Positions 32,793 to 35,523 of a DNA stretch of 35,523 bases are shown piece after piece; position 1 is the stretch's first letter, and every line of letters begins with the position of its first letter. A program made the position numbers and the translations under genes. The notes beneath the pieces were generated by a model, which was not told where the DNA came from, did not search any database, and worked only from the letters and a program-made list of their open reading frames with translations. Source of the stretch: Actinomycetota bacterium. Its GTDB lineage: Bacteria > Actinomycetota > Coriobacteriia > Anaerosomatales > JAUXNU01. The stretch lies in contig JAUXNU010000013.1 of assembly GCA_030682655.1 (NCBI GenBank), positions 1-35,523 of the forward strand, in the 5' to 3' direction.

Positions 32793-33950
32793 TTGAGGAC
32801 TGCCGGGTCCTTGCATATAGGTGTCGCGATTCGGCTACTGGTGTGCGTTGCCGCAGTCGCATTCGTCGTGCTTGCCGCGGCAGTCCCGGTCGCGCTGGCA
32901 TACGACGAGTCGATAGCCTATCCGGCATTCGGTGCTCACTCGCCGTGCACGACATGTCACGGTGCCACGAGCCCGTCCGGCTACTGCTCCTCCTGTCACG
33001 GACCGGGCGGCGGTTTCGGACTCGTGCCAGAGCACGCACAAGGACCCCACGATGGCTACACGACGACGAGTCAGCGTTGCGCTATCTGCCACAAGCTTCA
33101 CAATGCGCCATACAAGGATCAGCATCTTCTGCCCGGTGCCACGATCGCAGCGACTTGCAGGACCTGTCATGACGGTACGGGCGGCAAGGGCGTCTACGGG
33201 GCGATCAAGTTCCGGACTGGTGCGGATCCCGGTGAGACGCACCGCGTCGAGCTGACGACCTGGGTACCCGGTGGCGATCCAGCGTCCGGTGGAGGCAAGG
33301 CGTACGCCTTCAAGGGTTTGAGCAATGCGCTGACGTGTACCGACTGCCACAACGCGCACGACACGAACACCGTGGCGGGGTTCCGCGGAGAACGCCGACG
33401 GGTGCCGTACTCCACGGTTGGGCGCGAGGCCTGGGAGTACAAGCTCACGAACAAGCTTCTCAAGAAGCGACCCGGTCCTGCGACAGCAGACATCAACACG
33501 TACGGGTCCGACTGGTGCCTTGCGTGTCATCAGGGTCGCCATTCGGGGGGTACCATCAAGAACCACCCGGTAGACAGTGCGCTGACGCACGCGACGCCCT
33601 TCACGTACGACAACGTGGCGAAACTGAACTCTGACGTTCTCACAGGTGTCACAGTACTAGGTGCCCTCGGCGGAGATCATCGTGGATACCTGATGCCATA
33701 TCCCCGCACGGCGCAGCAGGGGACCCACAAGCCGATTTGCCAGCAGTGCCACGAGGACTCGCGCAACGTTGGAATACTCAGCGGCGCCACAGCAGATGCA
33801 GAGGCGTTCTCCGTCTCGCTCGACGGCGTGACCGCGGCAACCAACCCCCGGTTCCAGAACTTCCCCCACGAGACGGTCAACCAAGGCTTCCTGGTCGAGA
33901 CCGCCGACAACCTGTGCCTCAACTGTCACCCGGTGGCGCAGCTTCCCTAG
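32793..33950 (+). CDS. octaheme c-type cytochrome
   Basis: An exported multiheme electron carrier of 385 residues. An uncleaved or cleaved signal segment (~10-36, AIRLLVCVAAVAFVVLAAA) precedes the mature domain. Eight CxxCH sites are present: CTTCH, CSSCH, CAICH, CRTCH, CTDCH, CLACH, CQQCH and CLNCH. Extra histidines are available as distal ligands. It fits the doubled-CxxCH/cytochrome c3-like families used in extracellular or periplasmic electron transfer, but the redox partner is unknown. TTG 32793 lies just after a run of nine G (32782-32790) that could serve as the Shine-Dalgarno. GTG 32739 in the same frame would put that run inside the gene. Its stop overlaps that of the convergent flavoprotein within CTAG. 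Confidence 0.88.
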   Translation: MRTAGSLHIGVAIRLLVCVAAVAFVVLAAAVPVALAYDESIAYPAFGAHSPCTTCHGATSPSGYCSSCHGPGGGFGLVPEHAQGPHDGYTTTSQRCAICHKLHNAPYKDQHLLPGATIAATCRTCHDGTGGKGVYGAIKFRTGADPGETHRVELTTWVPGGDPASGGGKAYAFKGLSNALTCTDCHNAHDTNTVAGFRGERRRVPYSTVGREAWEYKLTNKLLKKRPGPATADINTYGSDWCLACHQGRHSGGTIKNHPVDSALTHATPFTYDNVAKLNSDVLTGVTVLGALGGDHRGYLMPYPRTAQQGTHKPICQQCHEDSRNVGILSGATADAEAFSVSLDGVTAATNPRFQNFPHETVNQGFLVETADNLCLNCHPVAQLP

Positions 33951-34555
33951 ATCTTGCCGGCAAGTATGCGCCCGAGCGACTGCGCCTTGTCGCGCTCCCA
34001 TTCATCGATTGTCGGATGTCGCCACGTGTCCGTGACGGTCAGCGAGCCGATCGTACGGATGTTCCCGGGCCGCAGCGCGGCACGCAACTCGCGCAGCGGG
34101 CCCGTCGTGTAGCCGAAGAACGTCGCAAGTGGTTCCGGAGCGGCGCACGCTGTGATGATTACCGCACGCTTCGCGGCACGCACGTAGGGCTCCTGTGGAA
34201 CCTCTCTGAGCCCCAAACCGGGCAGGTGAAGCTGGTCCGGTCCCTCGAAGTAGCCTGCGAGGCGGTCGAGAATCGCCTTGGTGGCGTCGTCCGCTCGGCG
34301 GAAGTAGGAGGGCGTTCCGAAGATGACTCCGTCGGCGTCGGTGATGCGTTCGGCCAGCCAGGGTAGGTCGTCCTGAATCTTGCACAGGCCGGTCGCCCGG
34401 CACATATGGCACCCGGTGCATGATCGGATCTCAAGGTCGCAGAGGTGCACCCTCTCCACAGTGGCGCCGGCGTTCTCGGCGGCCAGGGCAGCGGTCTCCA
34501 CCGATCTGCTGACTATCCCCACACGCCTGCTCGCATCGATTACCACGATTCTCAT
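33947..34555 (-). CDS. iron-sulfur flavoprotein / NADPH-dependent FMN reductase-like
   Basis: A flavodoxin-fold oxidoreductase of 202 residues. The N-terminus MRIVVIDASRR is the FMN phosphate loop region (degenerate). The compact cysteine cluster C46-x2-C49-x2-C52-x5-C58 matches the 4Fe-4S motif of Isf-type iron-sulfur flavoproteins. DADGVIFGTPSYF and ACAAPEPLATFFGY follow as flavin-contact regions. Such proteins reduce O2, peroxide or quinones, or act in detoxification. ATG 34555 overlaps the PadR gene stop (ATGA), so its expression is tied to that repressor. CTGCH here is part of the Fe-S motif and not a heme site, as there is no export signal. Confidence 0.85.
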   Translation of the reverse strand: MRIVVIDASRRVGIVSRSVETAALAAENAGATVERVHLCDLEIRSCTGCHMCRATGLCKIQDDLPWLAERITDADGVIFGTPSYFRRADDATKAILDRLAGYFEGPDQLHLPGLGLREVPQEPYVRAAKRAVIITACAAPEPLATFFGYTTGPLRELRAALRPGNIRTIGSLTVTDTWRHPTIDEWERDKAQSLGRILAGKI

Positions 34556-35163
34556 TGCGTCTTCCTCCCTGTGCGCTTCGCGTTTCCGAACAGGCTTCTC
34601 TGCGCGCCTTCGGGGATGTCATCTTGGGCTTGCAGAGTGTCGATGCAGTTGTCGAGCCAGTCGATCGTCGCCCTTTCCGATGTCATGGCCGCTTCGAAGG
34701 TCATGCGCCTCAGTGCGATCGTGCGTTCCCCGTCGTGTGGGTACTCGTGCATGAACGTCGCGGCGCGAGAGCGGAGGCTGTCAAGGCGCGCCTGATGCTC
34801 CTCTCGTTGCGCGACAAGAACATCGACCAGGTCTTGGGGCGGGATATCCGCTGCGAAGTAGAGCTGGATCAGTAGCGGGTCTCGGAAGGGCGCTGACCCG
34901 TGCGGTTGTCCGGCCCACTCAGCGAGAGCTTCGCGGCCTGCGCGGGTGATGGAGTAGACCTTGCGGTCGGGACGACCTGTCTGGCGCTGACGCCGGACGC
35001 TGACTCGGCCAGCTCGTTCCAGGCGGTCGAGCGTTCGGTAGATCTGGGCTTGATCAGCCGTCCAGAAATGCGGGATCGCCTCGTCGAAGCACCTCGTCTT
35101 GAGGTCGTACCCCGACAGGTCGTCCGTAGACAGGAAACCGAGGACCGCACAGTCCAGCGACAT
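34552..35163 (-). CDS. PadR-family transcriptional regulator
   Basis: A 203-residue regulator. The N-terminal winged helix reads MSLDCAVLGFLSTDDLSGYDL, then TADQAQIYRTLDRLERAG and GRPDRKVYSITRAGREAL, the PadR pattern. A C-terminal helical domain (~95-180, PLLIQLYFAADIP...) is the Vir-type dimerisation domain. AAGGAG lies 8 nt before ATG 35163. It is first in an operon with the iron-sulfur flavoprotein and probably represses itself and that gene in response to an aromatic or toxic ligand (inference). Confidence 0.9.
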   Translation of the reverse strand: MSLDCAVLGFLSTDDLSGYDLKTRCFDEAIPHFWTADQAQIYRTLDRLERAGRVSVRRQRQTGRPDRKVYSITRAGREALAEWAGQPHGSAPFRDPLLIQLYFAADIPPQDLVDVLVAQREEHQARLDSLRSRAATFMHEYPHDGERTIALRRMTFEAAMTSERATIDWLDNCIDTLQAQDDIPEGAQRSLFGNAKRTGRKTQ

Positions 35164-35184
35164 CCCAAGAACTCCTTTTGGACG

Positions 35185-35229
35185 ATATATGACAAAACAA
35201 GTATAGGGGCAAACATATAACAATGGCAA
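35185..35229 (-). promoter_or_regulatory. PadR-operon promoter with AT-rich inverted repeat
   Basis: On the minus strand, TTGCCA (35224-35229), an 18-bp spacer and TATACT (35200-35205) form a near-consensus sigma-70 promoter. TATATG (~35186-35191) and CATATA (~35214-35219) are inverted copies on either side of the -10 box, a plausible site for the PadR protein. The stretch is markedly AT-rich for this genome. Confidence 0.55.
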
Positions 35230-35293
35230 GGGGTGTAAAGGCTCAAGTGTGGATTGAGCGAGAGATGGAAAACGCCAGCTCAAGGTGGAGGCA

Positions 35294-35368
35294 ATGTCTC
35301 AACCGTCAATAGAGGGTGAGATCTTGCAGCTCCTTTGGCTCGAGAATTGTCGAGCAGGGAGTCGTTGA
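35294..35368 (+). pseudogene. 24-codon frame, possible truncated gene 5' end
   Basis: GGTGGAGGCA leads into ATG and 24 sense codons (MSQPSIEGEILQLLWLENCR...), then TGA. It has a good start region and natural composition but is too short for a domain. It lies between the PadR promoter and the transposase start, so it may be the 5' stub of a gene disrupted by the insertion. A short hairpin GCTCGA-N6-TCGAGC (35338-35355) lies within it. A regulatory peptide is an alternative. Confidence 0.25.
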
Positions 35369-35442
35369 CGACCGCGTTGCGTACTAAGGAAGCGTCAAAC
35401 AACAAGTAGGAGATTGGCTGGTGATGTCGAAGTAAGATCGTA

Positions 35443-35523
35443 TGATCAACGAGCATGCGATCGGAGAGCGCTATCGGGCGCTCGCGGGAGAGTTCGATGA
35501 GAGACGTCGACGCCTGTGGGCGG
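35443..35523 (+). mobile_element. ISAzo13-type transposase, N-terminus only (runs off the window)
   Basis: ATG 35443 opens 27 codons to the window edge: MINEHAIGERYRALAGEFDERRRRLWA. The pattern I-x-x-RY-x-x-L-x-x-x-x-DERxRRLWA is the familiar start of ISAzo13-family transposases. The left terminus of the element may lie around 35384-35400 (CTAAGGAAGCGTCAAAC), but without the right end the inverted repeats cannot be confirmed. Confidence 0.6.

Noticed and set aside
34379-34420. CTGCH in the flavoprotein as a heme site
   Set aside because: It is part of a C-x2-C-x2-C-x5-C iron-sulfur motif in a cytosolic protein without signal peptide.
1-35523. CRISPR arrays, tRNA and rRNA genes
   Set aside because: No regularly spaced repeats and no tRNA- or rRNA-like segments were seen on reading both strands; a tRNAscan or covariance search was not possible.

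Overview
This window reads as chromosomal DNA from a high-GC, probably anaerobic or microaerophilic Gram-positive actinobacterium. The deep Coriobacteriia/Anaerosomatales-type lineages fit best, but that placement is my inference. The reasons are a surface protein with cell-wall-binding (CWB2) repeats, a GuaB3-type IMP dehydrogenase, a selenocysteine peroxiredoxin, an octaheme c-type cytochrome, an iron-sulfur flavoprotein and the alternative (apgM-like) proposed homoserine kinase. I saw no tRNA, rRNA or CRISPR array.

Layout. 1-2.6 kb: a CWB2 surface protein with carboxypeptidase-like and Ig-like modules, whose frame is interrupted near the window edge by an in-frame TAA. 2.65-5.24 kb (minus): a coupled operon of glycosyltransferase, LysE-type exporter and ABC ATPase. 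5.75-9.93 kb (plus): guaB3-guaA, then chorismate mutase overlapping DAHP synthase, then a small zinc ribbon. 10.2-12.3 kb: feoA-feoB behind a good sigma-70 promoter set in an inverted repeat. 12.6-14.1 kb (minus): a nicotianamine-synthase-like gene and a lipoprotein, with a coding remnant between them. 14.26-14.97 kb: a peroxiredoxin whose peroxidatic residue is encoded by an in-frame TGA (selenocysteine). 15.1-19.7 kb: pcrA, a CBS/DRTGG manganese pyrophosphatase and a PAP2 phosphatase.

19.6-25.8 kb is a phosphate regulon: a PhoR/PhoP-like pair on the minus strand diverges from pstSCAB, and the shared intergenic region carries an 11-bp-periodic array of GTTTAACA direct repeats that looks like a PHO box. 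25.8-26.4 kb has no firm gene; it holds a leader with mutually exclusive stems, a broken exported-peptide frame and a perfect 12-bp hairpin. 26.4-28.3 kb: a GNAT acetyltransferase overlapping nhaA. 28.3-29.7 kb: three small unknown genes. 29.7-32.6 kb: thrC diverging from the proposed homoserine kinase. 32.8-35.2 kb: an octaheme cytochrome convergent with an iron-sulfur flavoprotein/PadR operon. The window ends inside the first codons of an ISAzo13-type transposase.

The most notable items are the selenocysteine peroxiredoxin (stop-to-stop gene calling would split it in two), the nicotianamine-synthase-like enzyme beside the ferrous iron transporter, and the cluster of pseudo-coding remnants and structured RNA-like sequences between operons.
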